Origin: Neoroseomonas marina
GTDB taxonomy: Bacteria; Pseudomonadota; Alphaproteobacteria; Acetobacterales; Acetobacteraceae
Assembly: GCF_012927745.1 (NCBI RefSeq)
Contig: NZ_JABBKX010000005.1
Coordinates: 124,001-188,000, forward strand
Length of the DNA: 64,000 nt
Direction: 5' to 3'
Shown: piece after piece, positions 39,229 to 48,878 of the stretch
How the letters are laid out: each line of letters begins with the position of its first letter
How positions within the stretch are numbered: the first letter of the stretch is position 1
Notes under the pieces: generated by a model
The model's database searches: none
What the model was told of the DNA's origin: nothing
What the model saw: the letters and a program-made list of their open reading frames with translations, nothing else
Position numbers and translations under genes: made by a program

Positions 39229-40422
39229 ATGACGTATCGAACCATCGACGCGCTGGAAGCCAAGGGCAAGCGCGTGCTGCTGCGCGCCGACCTCAACGTT
39301 CCCGTGAAGGACGGGCGGATCACCGACCGCACGCGCATCGAGCGGCTCTGCCCGACCATCGCCGAGCTCGCCAATGACGGTGCGCGCGTCGTCATCTGCA
39401 GCCATTTCGACCGCCCCAAGGGCAAGCGCGTGCCCGAGATGTCGCTCAAGCCGCTGCAGGAGGCGCTGTCCGCAGCGCTGAAGCGACCGGTGGCCTGGGC
39501 CGATGACTGCATCGGCCCGCAGGCCGAGGTGGCCGTGGCCGCGATGAAGGACGGCGACATCCTGCTGCTCGAGAACACGCGCTTCCACGCCGGCGAGGAG
39601 AAGAACGACCCGGCGATGGCGGCCGCGCTGGCGTCGCTCGCGGATGCCTATGTGAACGATGCCTTCTCCGCCGCGCACCGCGCCCATGCGAGCACCGAGG
39701 GCGTGGCACGGCTTCTCCCGGCCTATGCCGGGCGGCTGATGGAGGCGGAACTCAAGGCGCTCGACGCCGCGCTCGGCAATCCGGCGCGCCCGGTGGTCGC
39801 GATCGTCGGCGGGGCGAAGGTCTCGACCAAGCTCGACCTGCTGGGGAACCTGTCGAAGAAGGTCGACGTGCTGGTCATCGGCGGGGCGATGGCCAACACC
39901 TTCCTCGCCGCGCAGGGCCACGCCATGGGCAAGTCGCTGCAGGAAGCGGAGATGCACGACACGGCGCGCGCCATCCTCGAGGAAGCGAAGGCGGCGAGTT
40001 GCGAGATCCTTCTGCCGGTCGACCTGGTGGTGGCCGAGCGCTTCGAGGCCAATGCCCCGTCGCGCAAGGTCGGCGTCGACGCCGTGCCGGCGGACAGCAT
40101 GGCGCTCGATGTCGGGCCGGACACGGAACAGGCGATCGAGCAGCGCCTGCGCGGCGCATCCACGCTGGTCTGGAACGGCCCGCTCGGCGCCTTCGAGATC
40201 CCGCCCTTCGACACCGCGACGGTGGCGGTGGCCCAGATCGTCGCCTCGCTGACGCAGTCCGGCGCGCTGAAGTCGATCGGCGGCGGCGGGGATACGGTGG
40301 CCGCGCTGCGCCACGCCGGGGTGGCGGAGCGGATGACCTACATCTCGACCGCGGGCGGCGCGTTCCTGGAATGGCTGGAAGGCAAGACCCTGCCCGGCGT
40401 GGCCGCGCTGTCGGCCGGGTGA
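39229..40422 (+). CDS. pgk: Phosphoglycerate kinase
   Basis: Transfers phosphate from 1,3-bisphosphoglycerate to ADP in glycolysis (397 aa). Hallmarks are [14 protein letters not shown] at the N-terminus, the hinge-region [12 protein letters not shown] and the C-terminal GGGDTVAAL. The gene is monocistronic-looking. The usual partner gap is not adjacent. The 268-base gap before it shows no convincing promoter. Confidence 0.98.
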   Translation: MTYRTIDALEAKGKRVLLRADLNVPVKDGRITDRTRIERLCPTIAELANDGARVVICSHFDRPKGKRVPEMSLKPLQEALSAALKRPVAWADDCIGPQAEVAVAAMKDGDILLLENTRFHAGEEKNDPAMAAALASLADAYVNDAFSAAHRAHASTEGVARLLPAYAGRLMEAELKALDAALGNPARPVVAIVGGAKVSTKLDLLGNLSKKVDVLVIGGAMANTFLAAQGHAMGKSLQEAEMHDTARAILEEAKAASCEILLPVDLVVAERFEANAPSRKVGVDAVPADSMALDVGPDTEQAIEQRLRGASTLVWNGPLGAFEIPPFDTATVAVAQIVASLTQSGALKSIGGGGDTVAALRHAGVAERMTYISTAGGAFLEWLEGKTLPGVAALSAG

Positions 40423-40563
40423 TCCGGCGATCGGCGCAATGCTGCACGCATTGGTTGCTGGAAGGTTAACGGGAGGCGGGCGCAGGCTCAGGCCATGCGC
40501 ATCGGTCCCGTTCCTTCCACAGCTCGCCGCCGGTTAAGCCATTCTTCACGGCTCGGCTGGACA

Positions 40564-40785
40564 ATGCTGCGCATGATCAGCCTGAACTCCCTCGCGGCCT
40601 TCACGCAGGAGGTAACGCGCAGCGCCGGCATCCAGCCGGCGCGATCGACCGACCGCCCGGAGGCTGCCGCGCGCGGCAGCAGCCCGCAGCCACAGCGCAT
40701 CCTGCAATCGGCTCCACCGGCCGGCGCCATGCCCCCGGCGGGCCAGACGCCGCCGCGCGGCTCGCTGCTCGACCTGCGCGTCTGA
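40564..40785 (+). CDS. Small hypothetical protein, Pro/Ser/Gln-rich
   Basis: A 73-residue frame (second ATG at 40573). The N-terminus has LNSLAAFTQEVTRSAG and the rest is disordered-type PQPQRILQS...PAGQTPP, ending SLLDLRV. I do not recognise a family. The non-random organisation, with a hydrophobic start and a conserved-looking LLDLRV end, and a stop about 60 bases before the next gene make it plausible. Upstream starts are possible; there is no clear ribosome site. Confidence 0.4.
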   Translation: MLRMISLNSLAAFTQEVTRSAGIQPARSTDRPEAAARGSSPQPQRILQSAPPAGAMPPAGQTPPRGSLLDLRV

Positions 40786-40849
40786 ACGGGCCGCGCCCCG
40801 ACTCGGCGACCGCTTGCAGGACAACGGGGCGCACGCCCATCTTCCGTCC

Positions 40850-41386
40850 ATGTCCCGTTTCGTCCGGCGCATCCCCGAAGGCGATGACCGCGAAAGGCTG
40901 ATGTGTCCCGATTGCGGCCATGTCGCCTACGAGAACCCGAAGGTCGTGGTGGGCTCGGTCGTCGCGGAGGGCGACTCTGTCCTGCTCTGCCGGCGCGCCA
41001 TCGAACCGCGTTCGGGCTTCTGGACCATCCCCGCCGGCTACATGGAAATGGGCGAGACGGTGGAGGAAGGCGCGCGGCGCGAAGCCTGGGAGGAAGCGCG
41101 GGCCCGCATCGCGCTCGAAGGCGTGCTCGCCGTCTATTCCATCGCCCGCATCGGACAGGTGCAGGTCATCTTCCGCGCGCGATTCGAGGAACCCGGCTTC
41201 GAGGCCGGGCCGGAGAGCCTCGAGGTCCGCCGCTTCGCCTGGGACGAGATCCCGTGGGACGACATCGCCTTCCCGTCCGTGCGCTGGGCGCTGAAGGCCT
41301 GGCGGCAGGGCTCGCCGGGCGGCGTCGCGCTGAACCCCTCGGAGGACCGCCGCGGGGTCCGCCCGCTGCCGGGCTTCGGCGCGTGA
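40850..41386 (+). CDS. Nudix hydrolase with N-terminal zinc ribbon
   Basis: Nucleotide diphosphate hydrolase of 178 aa. The start CPDCGHVAYENPKVVVGSVV resembles the zinc-ribbon-plus-Nudix arrangement of NudC-like and related proteins. Only one CxxC pair is visible. The Nudix box is GYMEMGETVEEGARREAWEEA with an intact RE..EE core. The substrate is unknown. The stop overlaps the next GTG (GTGA). Confidence 0.9.
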   Translation: MSRFVRRIPEGDDRERLMCPDCGHVAYENPKVVVGSVVAEGDSVLLCRRAIEPRSGFWTIPAGYMEMGETVEEGARREAWEEARARIALEGVLAVYSIARIGQVQVIFRARFEEPGFEAGPESLEVRRFAWDEIPWDDIAFPSVRWALKAWRQGSPGGVALNPSEDRRGVRPLPGFGA

Positions 41387-41751
41387 CCCGGCGCGGTGCC
41401 CTGCTCGTCGCCTTGGCGCTGCTGCCGGGGACCGGCCTGGCCCAGACGGCGCCGACCCAAGCCCCGCGATCGCGCCGGCGCCCGCGGCGGCGCGCAGCGC
41501 CCGCGCCGCAGGCCGAGGCCCCCGCGCCACCGGCCCCGCGGGACGCGCCCGCGCCCGTGCCGAACCGCGACCTGGAGGGGCCACGCGCGCCTCTCGCCGG
41601 GACCTCGCCGCGGCTGAACCCGGCCCTGATCGATCCCAACGAGCCCCGCTACGGGGCGACCACCGATCCGCACTCGCCCCAGGCCCGCGAGGACAGGCTG
41701 CTGCGCAATCCGGGCGCCGGCGCCCGGCTGAGCGTGCCCTTTTCCTACTGA
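41383..41751 (+). CDS. Secreted Pro/Ala/Arg-rich protein of unknown function
   Basis: The 122-residue protein has a signal peptide (VTRRGALLVALALLPGTGLAQ), then a low-complexity basic/proline region. The C-terminus has LNPALIDPNEPRYGATTDPHS and ends LSVPFSY, a possible envelope-associated tail. GTG is the start by GTGA overlap with the Nudix gene. Its last seven bases overlap the end of the convergent TPR gene. It has no recognised family. Confidence 0.6.
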   Translation: MTRRGALLVALALLPGTGLAQTAPTQAPRSRRRPRRRAAPAPQAEAPAPPAPRDAPAPVPNRDLEGPRAPLAGTSPRLNPALIDPNEPRYGATTDPHSPQAREDRLLRNPGAGARLSVPFSY

Positions 41752-43370
41752 GGCGCCGGTCGGCGCAGGAAGCTGCGCAGCCGGCCCAGGAGCGCCGACA
41801 CGCGGCCGCGGCGGCGAAGGCTTTCCCGCAGCCGGTCCGCCAGGGCGGGATCATCCGGGACGGTATTCAACCCGCGGCGCAGCGCCCCCAAGGCCTCGTC
41901 GTGGCGACCCTGCGCCTGCAAGGCCGCCGCCAGTCCGAGGTAGCCTTCCGCCCGCATCGGCGCCAGTCGCTGGAGGCGCCGGTAGAGGCGCTCCGCCCGC
42001 GGCGCGTCTCCGCCCTTGAGCACGAGGCTGGCGAACCAGGCGAGGGAAGCATGGTGGCCGGGCAGGCGCGCGGAGGCCTGCTGCGCGAGGTGCAGCGCCT
42101 CGGCCGCATGACCCCGCGCCGCGACGGCCTGGCTCAGGCCGAACAAGGCCAGGCCGTGGGACGGCGCCCGGGCCAGCACGGTGCGGAACAGGCGCTCCGC
42201 CTCGGCCTGGGCGGCCGGGTCGCCGCCGAGCAGCAGATGCGCGTAATGCGCAGCCACCTCCTCGTCCTCCGGCAGGCTGGCGTGGCCGTCCCGCGCCGCG
42301 GCGAGCGCTTCGCCCGCCCGGCCCTGGGCGCTGAGGGCGAGGCTGAGCCCGACATGCAGATCGGCGGCCGGCCCGAGATGCAGGGCGCGACGAAAGGCGG
42401 TCTCGGCTTCGGTACCCGCGCCGGCGGCCAGGAGCAGGTGCGCCGCCTGGCCGATCGCGCCGATCACCTCGGCCGGCGCCGTGATCGCGAGGTCGTGGGC
42501 GACGGCGACCGCTTCCTCGCGCCGGCCCAGCGCGAGCAGGCGCTGGGCGCGATCGGCCCGCGCGCGCGCCCGTTCCTGGGCAAGGATCACATCGGGAATG
42601 CGCAGCGCGCGGGCGCGGTGCCACAGCGTCTCGGCCAGGGTGGCATGGCCGTGGCCATAGGCGGCGCGACCCATCAGCCGGAACCAATGGCCGGACCGGG
42701 CGCGGCGTTCGCGCAACAGGCCGCGCATCGCGGCGACATCGCCATCCAGGGCCGGTCCGAGCAGCTCGCCCAGCGCCTCGGCGCCGGTGACGAGCCAGAT
42801 CGCCGAATGCCCGGCATGCGGGGTGCGCAGCAGATGGACGGGCCCGGCCTCGGCGGCGAGGCGCGCATGGTCCCAGTCGACCGCGTCATAGGGGTCGACC
42901 AGCACCGTCGCGAAGGGTGCCAGATCCTCCGGCGCCACGCGCATCCCGCGGTGCAGGGCCGGGCGGAAGAACCGATGGAAGCGGGGATCGGCCGGCACGT
43001 CGGCCGGCGCGATGCTGACCTGGGGGGCGACCGCGATGGCCGCATCCAGCCCGAGGCGCCGCCCGTGCTTCAGCGCGGCGTAGGCACCCATGCTGTAGCC
43101 ATAGGCGACGCCCTGCGGCTTCAGCACGGCCCGCACCGCCGCCGCGGCGGCGTCGACCGAGGCCGTCGGGTACCAGTTCTCGCGCTTCGCGATGAAGCCG
43201 ACCGCATCCAGGCCGAGGCGGTCGGCCGCCTCCCGCCCCCAGAAGGCGTCCCCCTTGGGCCGGAAGGTCAGGTCGGCGAAGGTCACGAGGCTGTGGGCGG
43301 ACCGCCCCGGGCGGTGCAGGACGAGGATCTCGCGATCCTCGAAGATGATGCGCGTCGGCGCCTGGGGCAT
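41745..43370 (-). CDS. Alpha/beta-hydrolase-like domain fused to TPR repeats
   Basis: The 541-residue protein has an N-terminal domain (about 1-240) with a GxSxG elbow, GVAYGYSMGAYAALKHG, preceded by SLVTFADLTFRP and FIAKRENWYP. From about residue 270 it continues into tandem TPR-like helices with repeated ALGRREEAVAVA, AETAFRRALHLGP and AERLFRTVLARAP. I recognise this type from other alphaproteobacteria without a named function. A role in sugar or envelope processing is only a guess. The ATG overlaps the bolA stop by one base (TGATG). Confidence 0.75.
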   Translation of the reverse strand: MPQAPTRIIFEDREILVLHRPGRSAHSLVTFADLTFRPKGDAFWGREAADRLGLDAVGFIAKRENWYPTASVDAAAAAVRAVLKPQGVAYGYSMGAYAALKHGRRLGLDAAIAVAPQVSIAPADVPADPRFHRFFRPALHRGMRVAPEDLAPFATVLVDPYDAVDWDHARLAAEAGPVHLLRTPHAGHSAIWLVTGAEALGELLGPALDGDVAAMRGLLRERRARSGHWFRLMGRAAYGHGHATLAETLWHRARALRIPDVILAQERARARADRAQRLLALGRREEAVAVAHDLAITAPAEVIGAIGQAAHLLLAAGAGTEAETAFRRALHLGPAADLHVGLSLALSAQGRAGEALAAARDGHASLPEDEEVAAHYAHLLLGGDPAAQAEAERLFRTVLARAPSHGLALFGLSQAVAARGHAAEALHLAQQASARLPGHHASLAWFASLVLKGGDAPRAERLYRRLQRLAPMRAEGYLGLAAALQAQGRHDEALGALRRGLNTVPDDPALADRLRESLRRRGRVSALLGRLRSFLRRPAPQ

Positions 43371-43654
43371 CAGGCCCGCGCCGCTTCCTCGGGCGTCAGC
43401 AGGCGCAGGGCGAGGGCGTGCAGGCCGCCCTGGAACTCGACATCGAGCACGGCATGGACGGCGCGCGACCGGGCGACGCGCGACTGCCCCGCGAAGGCGG
43501 GCGAGACGACGACGACGCTGTAATGCGTCTCCCCGCCCGGACGCGCGCCGGCATGGCCGGCATGCTTCGCGCTGTCGTCCTCGACGACGACCTGCGCGGG
43601 GGCGAAGGCGGTTTCCAGGGCGGTGCGGATGCGATCGGCGCGGGAGAGGGCCAT
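43370..43654 (-). CDS. bolA: BolA family protein
   Basis: Small iron-sulfur/stress regulator that partners monothiol glutaredoxins (94 aa). The pattern RIRTALETAFAPAQVVVEDDS...HYSVVVVSPAFAGQSRVARSRAVHAVL is typical; the conserved His in the GETHYSV segment is a cluster ligand in BolA-glutaredoxin complexes. It is divergent from the J-domain gene, and its stop is shared with the start of the hydrolase-TPR gene. Confidence 0.93.
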   Translation of the reverse strand: MALSRADRIRTALETAFAPAQVVVEDDSAKHAGHAGARPGGETHYSVVVVSPAFAGQSRVARSRAVHAVLDVEFQGGLHALALRLLTPEEAARA

Positions 43655-43738
43655 GCGCGCTTTTCCGGCCTTTGGACGGGCCTGCCAAGGGGTGTTACGC
43701 GCCTTGCGGGATGCCCCCTCGACGCCCATAAACATCCG

Positions 43739-44350
43739 ATGCCCCGATCTGGCAGCAAGGCCGCGCCGGAGGACGACAGCGACGGCGCGCCGGCCCGTCC
43801 CTGCGATCATCCGGGCTGCGCCGAACCCGGCGTGTTCCGCGCCCCGCGGGACCGCAGCCTCAAGGAATTCCTGTGGTTCTGCCTGCCGCATGTGCGCGAC
43901 TACAACAAGGCGTGGGATTTCTACAAAGGCATGAGCGCGCATGAGATCGAAGCCGCGCTGCGTGCCGACACGTCCTGGCAGCGGCCGTCCTGGCCGCTCG
44001 GCCGGCTCGGCGGTGCGGGGCGGTTCGACCCGGAACTGCTGCGCGACCCCTTCAGCGTCCTGGGGCAGGAGGCGCCGACGCCGCGCCGGCGCCCGCGCAA
44101 CGAGAACCAGGCGCCGCCGGAACTGCGCGCGGCCCTGGACCTGCTCGGCCTTGGCTGGCCGATCGACCAGGTGGAGCTGCGCGGCCGCTACAAGGACCTC
44201 GCCAAGCGCTATCACCCCGACGTCACCGGCGGCGATCGCGGGGCGGAAGAAAAGCTCAAGGACATCAATCGGGCCTACAGCCTGCTCAAGCGCCGGGTTC
44301 CGGCGCGCGGGCCGGCACGGGCCGAACCGGAAGCCGCCGCCGCCGGGTAG
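43739..44350 (+). CDS. J-domain (DnaJ-like) protein
   Basis: Hsp70 co-chaperone-type protein, 203 aa. The J-domain is C-terminal (about residues 130-185), with the key motif RYHPDVTGGDR and a following KLKDINRAYSLL helix. The N-terminal part has CDHPGCAEPGVFRAP and LKEFLWFCLPHVRDYNKAWDF. This arrangement is standard for an alphaproteobacterial family next to bolA and cobS. The specific client is unknown. Confidence 0.93.
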   Translation: MPRSGSKAAPEDDSDGAPARPCDHPGCAEPGVFRAPRDRSLKEFLWFCLPHVRDYNKAWDFYKGMSAHEIEAALRADTSWQRPSWPLGRLGGAGRFDPELLRDPFSVLGQEAPTPRRRPRNENQAPPELRAALDLLGLGWPIDQVELRGRYKDLAKRYHPDVTGGDRGAEEKLKDINRAYSLLKRRVPARGPARAEPEAAAAG

Positions 44351-44406
44351 CCGGATCGGCGGTCCGGGCCTAGAATGATCAAGACAGTCACGGAACCGGA
44401 CTTGCG

Positions 44407-45411
44407 ATGAACAAGGTTGCCCAGATCTCCGAAATCCGCCCGACCTCGGCCATCGAGGCCCCGGACCTCAAGGTGAACGCGCGCGAAGTCTTCGGCGTGG
44501 ACATCGACATGGAGGTGCCGGCCTTCTCGGTGCGCACCGAGCACGTCCCGGAGATCGACAACACCTACCGCTTCGACAAGGAGACGACGCTCGCCATCCT
44601 CGCGGGCTTCGCCTTCAACCGCCGCGTCATGATCCAGGGCTACCACGGCACCGGCAAGTCCACGCACATCGAGCAGGTGGCCGCGCGGCTCAACTGGCCG
44701 TGCATCCGCGTGAACCTCGACAGCCACATCTCGCGCATCGACCTGATCGGCAAGGACGCGATCGTCCTCAAGGACGGCAAGCAGGTCACCGAGTTCCGCG
44801 AAGGCATCCTCCCCTGGGCGCTGCAGCACCCCTGCGCGCTGGTGTTCGACGAATACGACGCCGGCCGTCCGGACGTGATGTTCGTGATCCAGCGCGTGCT
44901 GGAAGTCGAAGGCAAGCTGACGCTGCTCGACCAGAACAAGGTGATCCGGCCGAACCCCTGGTTCCGCCTGTTCTCGACGGCGAACACCGTCGGCCTCGGC
45001 GACACCACGGGCCTCTATCACGGCACGCAGCAGATCAATCAGGGCCAGATGGACCGCTGGTCGATCGTCGCGACGCTGAACTACCTGCCGCACAAGCAGG
45101 AGACGGACATCGTGCTCGCGAAGCTGAACGCCGAGAGCGACCCGAAGATCCGCAAGCAGGTCGAGGCGATGGTGGCACTGGCCGACCTGACCCGCGCCGG
45201 CTTCATCGCGGGCGACATCTCGACCGTCATGTCGCCGCGCACGGTCATCACCTGGGCCGACAATGCGCGCATCTTCGGCGATGTCGGCTTCGCCTTCCGG
45301 CTGACCTTCCTCAACAAGTGCGACGAGGCCGAGCGTTCGACGGTCGCCGAGTACTACCAGCGCTGCTTCAACGAGGAAGTCTCGACGGGGCTGCTGCGCA
45401 AGGCTGGGTGA
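44407..45411 (+). CDS. cobS: Cobaltochelatase subunit CobS
   Basis: AAA+ ATPase of the aerobic CobNST cobaltochelatase, which inserts cobalt into hydrogenobyrinic acid diamide in B12 synthesis (334 aa). Walker A is [13 protein letters not shown], and Walker B is [13 protein letters not shown]. CobS forms a ring with CobT. It is followed after three bases by a GST gene and then cobT. CobN is not in the window. Confidence 0.97.
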   Translation: MNKVAQISEIRPTSAIEAPDLKVNAREVFGVDIDMEVPAFSVRTEHVPEIDNTYRFDKETTLAILAGFAFNRRVMIQGYHGTGKSTHIEQVAARLNWPCIRVNLDSHISRIDLIGKDAIVLKDGKQVTEFREGILPWALQHPCALVFDEYDAGRPDVMFVIQRVLEVEGKLTLLDQNKVIRPNPWFRLFSTANTVGLGDTTGLYHGTQQINQGQMDRWSIVATLNYLPHKQETDIVLAKLNAESDPKIRKQVEAMVALADLTRAGFIAGDISTVMSPRTVITWADNARIFGDVGFAFRLTFLNKCDEAERSTVAEYYQRCFNEEVSTGLLRKAG

Positions 45412-45414
45412 GGC

Positions 45415-46053
45415 ATGGCCTCGTCCCCACGCTTCCTGCTGCACCACGCCCCGCGATCGCGATCCGTCAGCGCCCTGTGGATGCTGGAGGAGGCCGGCGC
45501 GGCCTATGAGCTGCGCTGGCACGATCTGCAGGCAGGCACGCAGAAGGACCCGGCCTTCCTTGCGGTGAACCCCGCCGGCAAGTTGCCGGCGCTGGTGGAT
45601 CGCGGGCCGGACGGGTCGTGGAGCGCGGTGGTGACGGAGGTGGCAGCGATCGCGGCCTATCTCGCGGACCTCCATCCCGGCGCCGACCTGGCGCCGCCGA
45701 TCGGCACGCAGGACCGCGCGGACTACTGCTTCTGGATGGCCTACGGACCAGCCGTGGTGGAACCCGCCTTCGCCGATGCCGTCTTCCCGCGCGCGGCGGC
45801 CGCACCGGCCTCGGCGCTCGGCTGGCCATCGATGGACGACGTCGTCGCCCGGATCGAGGCCAGGCTGGCGGGCAGGAGCTGGCTGCTCGGCGAGCGCTTC
45901 AGCGCCGCCGATCTCGTGGTGGGCGGTCTGCTCGCCTTCATCAACCAGTTCGGCCGGCTGAAGGCCGGCTCCGAGGTCGCGCGCTACGTCGCCGCGATCG
46001 AGGCCCGGCCCGCGCGCCAGCGCGCCGCGGCCACCGAAGGACCCAAGCCATGA
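45415..46053 (+). CDS. Glutathione S-transferase
   Basis: A 212-residue GST. The N-terminal thioredoxin domain carries [20 protein letters not shown] with the Ser/Arg pair near the glutathione site and [11 protein letters not shown]. The C-terminal helical domain ends with [19 protein letters not shown]. The gene is inserted between cobS and cobT and overlaps cobT by four bases (ATGA), so it is co-translated with them. A cobalamin link is unproven. Confidence 0.92.
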   Translation: MASSPRFLLHHAPRSRSVSALWMLEEAGAAYELRWHDLQAGTQKDPAFLAVNPAGKLPALVDRGPDGSWSAVVTEVAAIAAYLADLHPGADLAPPIGTQDRADYCFWMAYGPAVVEPAFADAVFPRAAAAPASALGWPSMDDVVARIEARLAGRSWLLGERFSAADLVVGGLLAFINQFGRLKAGSEVARYVAAIEARPARQRAAATEGPKP

Positions 46054-47924
46054 GCGGCAAGCAGGACCTCACCCGCCAGGAAGAATTCAAGCGCGCCACC
46101 GCGGGCGCGCTGCGCGCCATCGCGCATGCCGACCCCGAGGTGCAGGTCGCCTTCCAGCCCGGGCCCTCCGGCGTCGCCGGCAAGCGCGTGCGCCTGCCGC
46201 TGCCGACGCGCGCCCTGCCGGCGGCCGAGATGGCGAAACTGCGCGGCGCGGCCGACGCGGCGGCGCTGCGCCTGCGCCACCACGACGAATCGCTGCACGC
46301 CCAGCGCGTGCCCGGACGGCGCGAGGCGCGCGAGGTGTTCGACGCGCTGGAGCAGGTGCGCGTCGAGACGGTCGGGTCGAAGCACATGACTGGCGTGGCC
46401 GCGAACCTGCGCGCCAAGCTCGCCGAGGAATGCGAGGCCGAGGGCTACGACCGCATGACGCGCAAGGACCAGCTGCCGCTGACCGCGGCGCTGGGCCTGA
46501 TCGCGCGCGAACGCATGACCGGCCAGCCGGCGCCCGAGATCGCGCATCGCGTGCTCGATCTCTGGCGCGACACGCTCGGCCCCGAGGCCGATGCCGCGCT
46601 GGCCGAGATGGCCGATGCCACCGACGACCAGGCCGCCTTCGCCAAGGCCGCGCGCAAGCTGCTGACCGCGCTCGACCTCGCGGAAGCCGAGGTCGAGGCG
46701 GAATCCGAGCAGCAGGACGAGGAAGGCGAGGAGGGCGGCGAGAGCAGCCCGCAGCAGGACCAGTCCGGCGAGGGCCAGTCACAGTCCGAGCAGGAAGAGC
46801 AGATGCTCGGCGCCCAGCCCGAGCAGATGCAGGGCGAGGCCTCGGACGAGGAAGGCGAGGAGACCGAGGAGGACGGCGCGGCTGCCGATGGCGACGACAA
46901 GCCGGGCGGACCGCAGCAGCGCCGCGAGGTGCCGCAGGTCGATGACACCACCCGCTACCATGCCTTCACGACCCAGTTCGACGAGATCGTGGAGGCCGAG
47001 GAGCTCTGCGACCCGGATGAGCTGACACGGCTGCGCCAGCAGCTCGACCAGCAACTGTCGCACCTGCAGGGCGTCGTCTCCAAGCTCGCGAACCGGCTGC
47101 AGCGGCGGCTGCTGGCGCAGCAGCAGCGCGCCTGGGAGTTCGACCTCGAGGAAGGCATCCTCGATGCCGCGCGGCTGACGCGCGTCATCACCAACCCGAT
47201 GCATGCGCTGTCGTACAAGCACGAACGCGACACCGACTTCCGCGACACCGTGGTGTCGCTGCTGATCGACAATTCGGGCTCGATGCGCGGGCGGCCGATC
47301 ACGGTGGCCGCGATGTGCTGCGATATCCTCGCGCGCACGCTGGAACGCTGCTCGGTGAAGACCGAGATCCTCGGCTTCACGACGCGGGCCTGGAAGGGCG
47401 GACAGTCGCGCGAGCGCTGGGTGCAGGACGGCAAGCCGCGCAACCCGGGGCGCCTCAACGACCTGCGCCACGTCGTCTACAAGGCGGCGGATGCCCCCTG
47501 GCGCCGCGCGCGCAAGAACCTCGGGCTGATGCTGCGCGAGGGGCTGCTCAAGGAGAACATCGACGGCGAGGCGCTGGAATGGGCCTACAAGCGGCTGCTG
47601 CCGCGGCCCGAGCATCGTCGCATCCTGATGGTGATCAGCGACGGCGCGCCGGTCGATGACAGCACGCTGTCGGTGAACCCCGGCAACTACCTCGAGCGCC
47701 ACCTGCGCAAGGTGATCCACGAGATCGAGAACCGGAACCAGGTGGAACTGATCGCCATCGGCATCGGCCACGACGTCACGCGGTACTACCGTCGCGCGGT
47801 GACCATCGTGGATGCCGAGGAACTCGGCGGGACGATGATGAAGAAGCTCGCCGAGCTGTTCGACGAGGATGCGGCCGAGGCGTGGCAGCGCGCGGCGGCG
47901 GAACGCGGGCCGGTTCTCGTCTGA
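46050..47924 (+). CDS. cobT: Cobaltochelatase subunit CobT
   Basis: Partner of CobS in cobaltochelatase, 624 aa. A central region (about residues 215-290) is very rich in Glu, Gln and Asp, as usual for CobT. The C-terminal von Willebrand A domain has the metal site [13 protein letters not shown]. It is coupled to the GST gene by ATGA. The stop is shared with the next gene's start. Confidence 0.97.
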   Translation: MSGKQDLTRQEEFKRATAGALRAIAHADPEVQVAFQPGPSGVAGKRVRLPLPTRALPAAEMAKLRGAADAAALRLRHHDESLHAQRVPGRREAREVFDALEQVRVETVGSKHMTGVAANLRAKLAEECEAEGYDRMTRKDQLPLTAALGLIARERMTGQPAPEIAHRVLDLWRDTLGPEADAALAEMADATDDQAAFAKAARKLLTALDLAEAEVEAESEQQDEEGEEGGESSPQQDQSGEGQSQSEQEEQMLGAQPEQMQGEASDEEGEETEEDGAAADGDDKPGGPQQRREVPQVDDTTRYHAFTTQFDEIVEAEELCDPDELTRLRQQLDQQLSHLQGVVSKLANRLQRRLLAQQQRAWEFDLEEGILDAARLTRVITNPMHALSYKHERDTDFRDTVVSLLIDNSGSMRGRPITVAAMCCDILARTLERCSVKTEILGFTTRAWKGGQSRERWVQDGKPRNPGRLNDLRHVVYKAADAPWRRARKNLGLMLREGLLKENIDGEALEWAYKRLLPRPEHRRILMVISDGAPVDDSTLSVNPGNYLERHLRKVIHEIENRNQVELIAIGIGHDVTRYYRRAVTIVDAEELGGTMMKKLAELFDEDAAEAWQRAAAERGPVLV

Positions 47925-48871
47925 CCACCCGGCGCGGTCTACTTGCCGCAGGGGCGCTGCTTGCCTCCTGCGGCAATGCGCCGCGGCCGGCGAGCGGTGC
48001 CGGCACGCCGTTGCCCCCGATGCCGCTGGACGGGCCGCTGCGCAGTCTCGGCGGTTTCGAGATCGATGCGCGGCGCCTCGGGGCGGGGAGCCTCTCAGGC
48101 ATCCATCTCGATGGCGACCTCGTCGCCACCATGGTCGACGACCGGTCGCGCTGGGCGCGGGCGCGGATCGTGCTGCGCGACGGCGTCGCACAGGCGCTGG
48201 AACCGATCGCCTCAGGGCCGCTCGGGGACGGCGCCGGGCGGCCCCTGCCGCGGGGCTATGCCGGGGATGCGGAAGCCATCGCGCGGCTGCCGGACGGCAC
48301 CTGGCTCGTCGCCTACGAACGCTGGCACCGCATCCGCGCCTATCGGCGGCTGGACGGTCCGGGCGCGTATGTCGAGGCGCCCCCCGGCCTCGATCGTGCG
48401 CCGGGCAATGGGGGGCTCGAAGCCCTCACCGTGCTGGCGGATGGCCGGCTGCTCGCGATCACGGAGGATCTGCAGGTGTCGGGCCGGCCGGAACTGCGGC
48501 GCGCCTGGATCGGGCGTCCCGGCGCCTGGCTGCCGATCGCCTGGCGGCCGGCGCAGCCCTACGTGCCGGTGGATGCCGCCGGCTTGCCGGATGGCGGGGC
48601 ACTCGTGCTGGAACGCCGCTTCAGCCTTCTCGGCGGCTTCGGCGCGCGTCTGGTGCGGGTCACCCCGGCCGCGATCGCGGCGATCGGGCGGGAGGGCGTG
48701 CTGGAGGGGGCGGAGATCCTCCGCCTCGACGGCGCGCCGCTGCCCGCCGAGAACTGGGAAGGCGTCGGCGTGGCGCGGCATGAAGGGCGCACCATCGTCG
48801 CCCTCGTCACCGACGACAACGAGAGCGTGCTCCAGCGCCTGCTGATGCTGCTGTTCGAGCTGCGCGACTGA
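47921..48871 (+). CDS. Lipoprotein with phytase-type esterase-like domain
   Basis: The 316-residue protein matches the esterase-like-of-phytase family: [41 protein letters not shown] and [19 protein letters not shown], a beta-propeller-like fold. The signal [19 protein letters not shown] contains a lipobox Cys. Two starts are possible: CTG at 47921, overlapping the cobT stop as CTGA, or GTG at 47882. CTG gives a perfect signal peptide; GTG gives a long basic lead. The choice rests on signal-peptide logic. Confidence 0.78.
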   Translation: MTTRRGLLAAGALLASCGNAPRPASGAGTPLPPMPLDGPLRSLGGFEIDARRLGAGSLSGIHLDGDLVATMVDDRSRWARARIVLRDGVAQALEPIASGPLGDGAGRPLPRGYAGDAEAIARLPDGTWLVAYERWHRIRAYRRLDGPGAYVEAPPGLDRAPGNGGLEALTVLADGRLLAITEDLQVSGRPELRRAWIGRPGAWLPIAWRPAQPYVPVDAAGLPDGGALVLERRFSLLGGFGARLVRVTPAAIAAIGREGVLEGAEILRLDGAPLPAENWEGVGVARHEGRTIVALVTDDNESVLQRLLMLLFELRD

Positions 48872-48878
48872 CCGCGGC

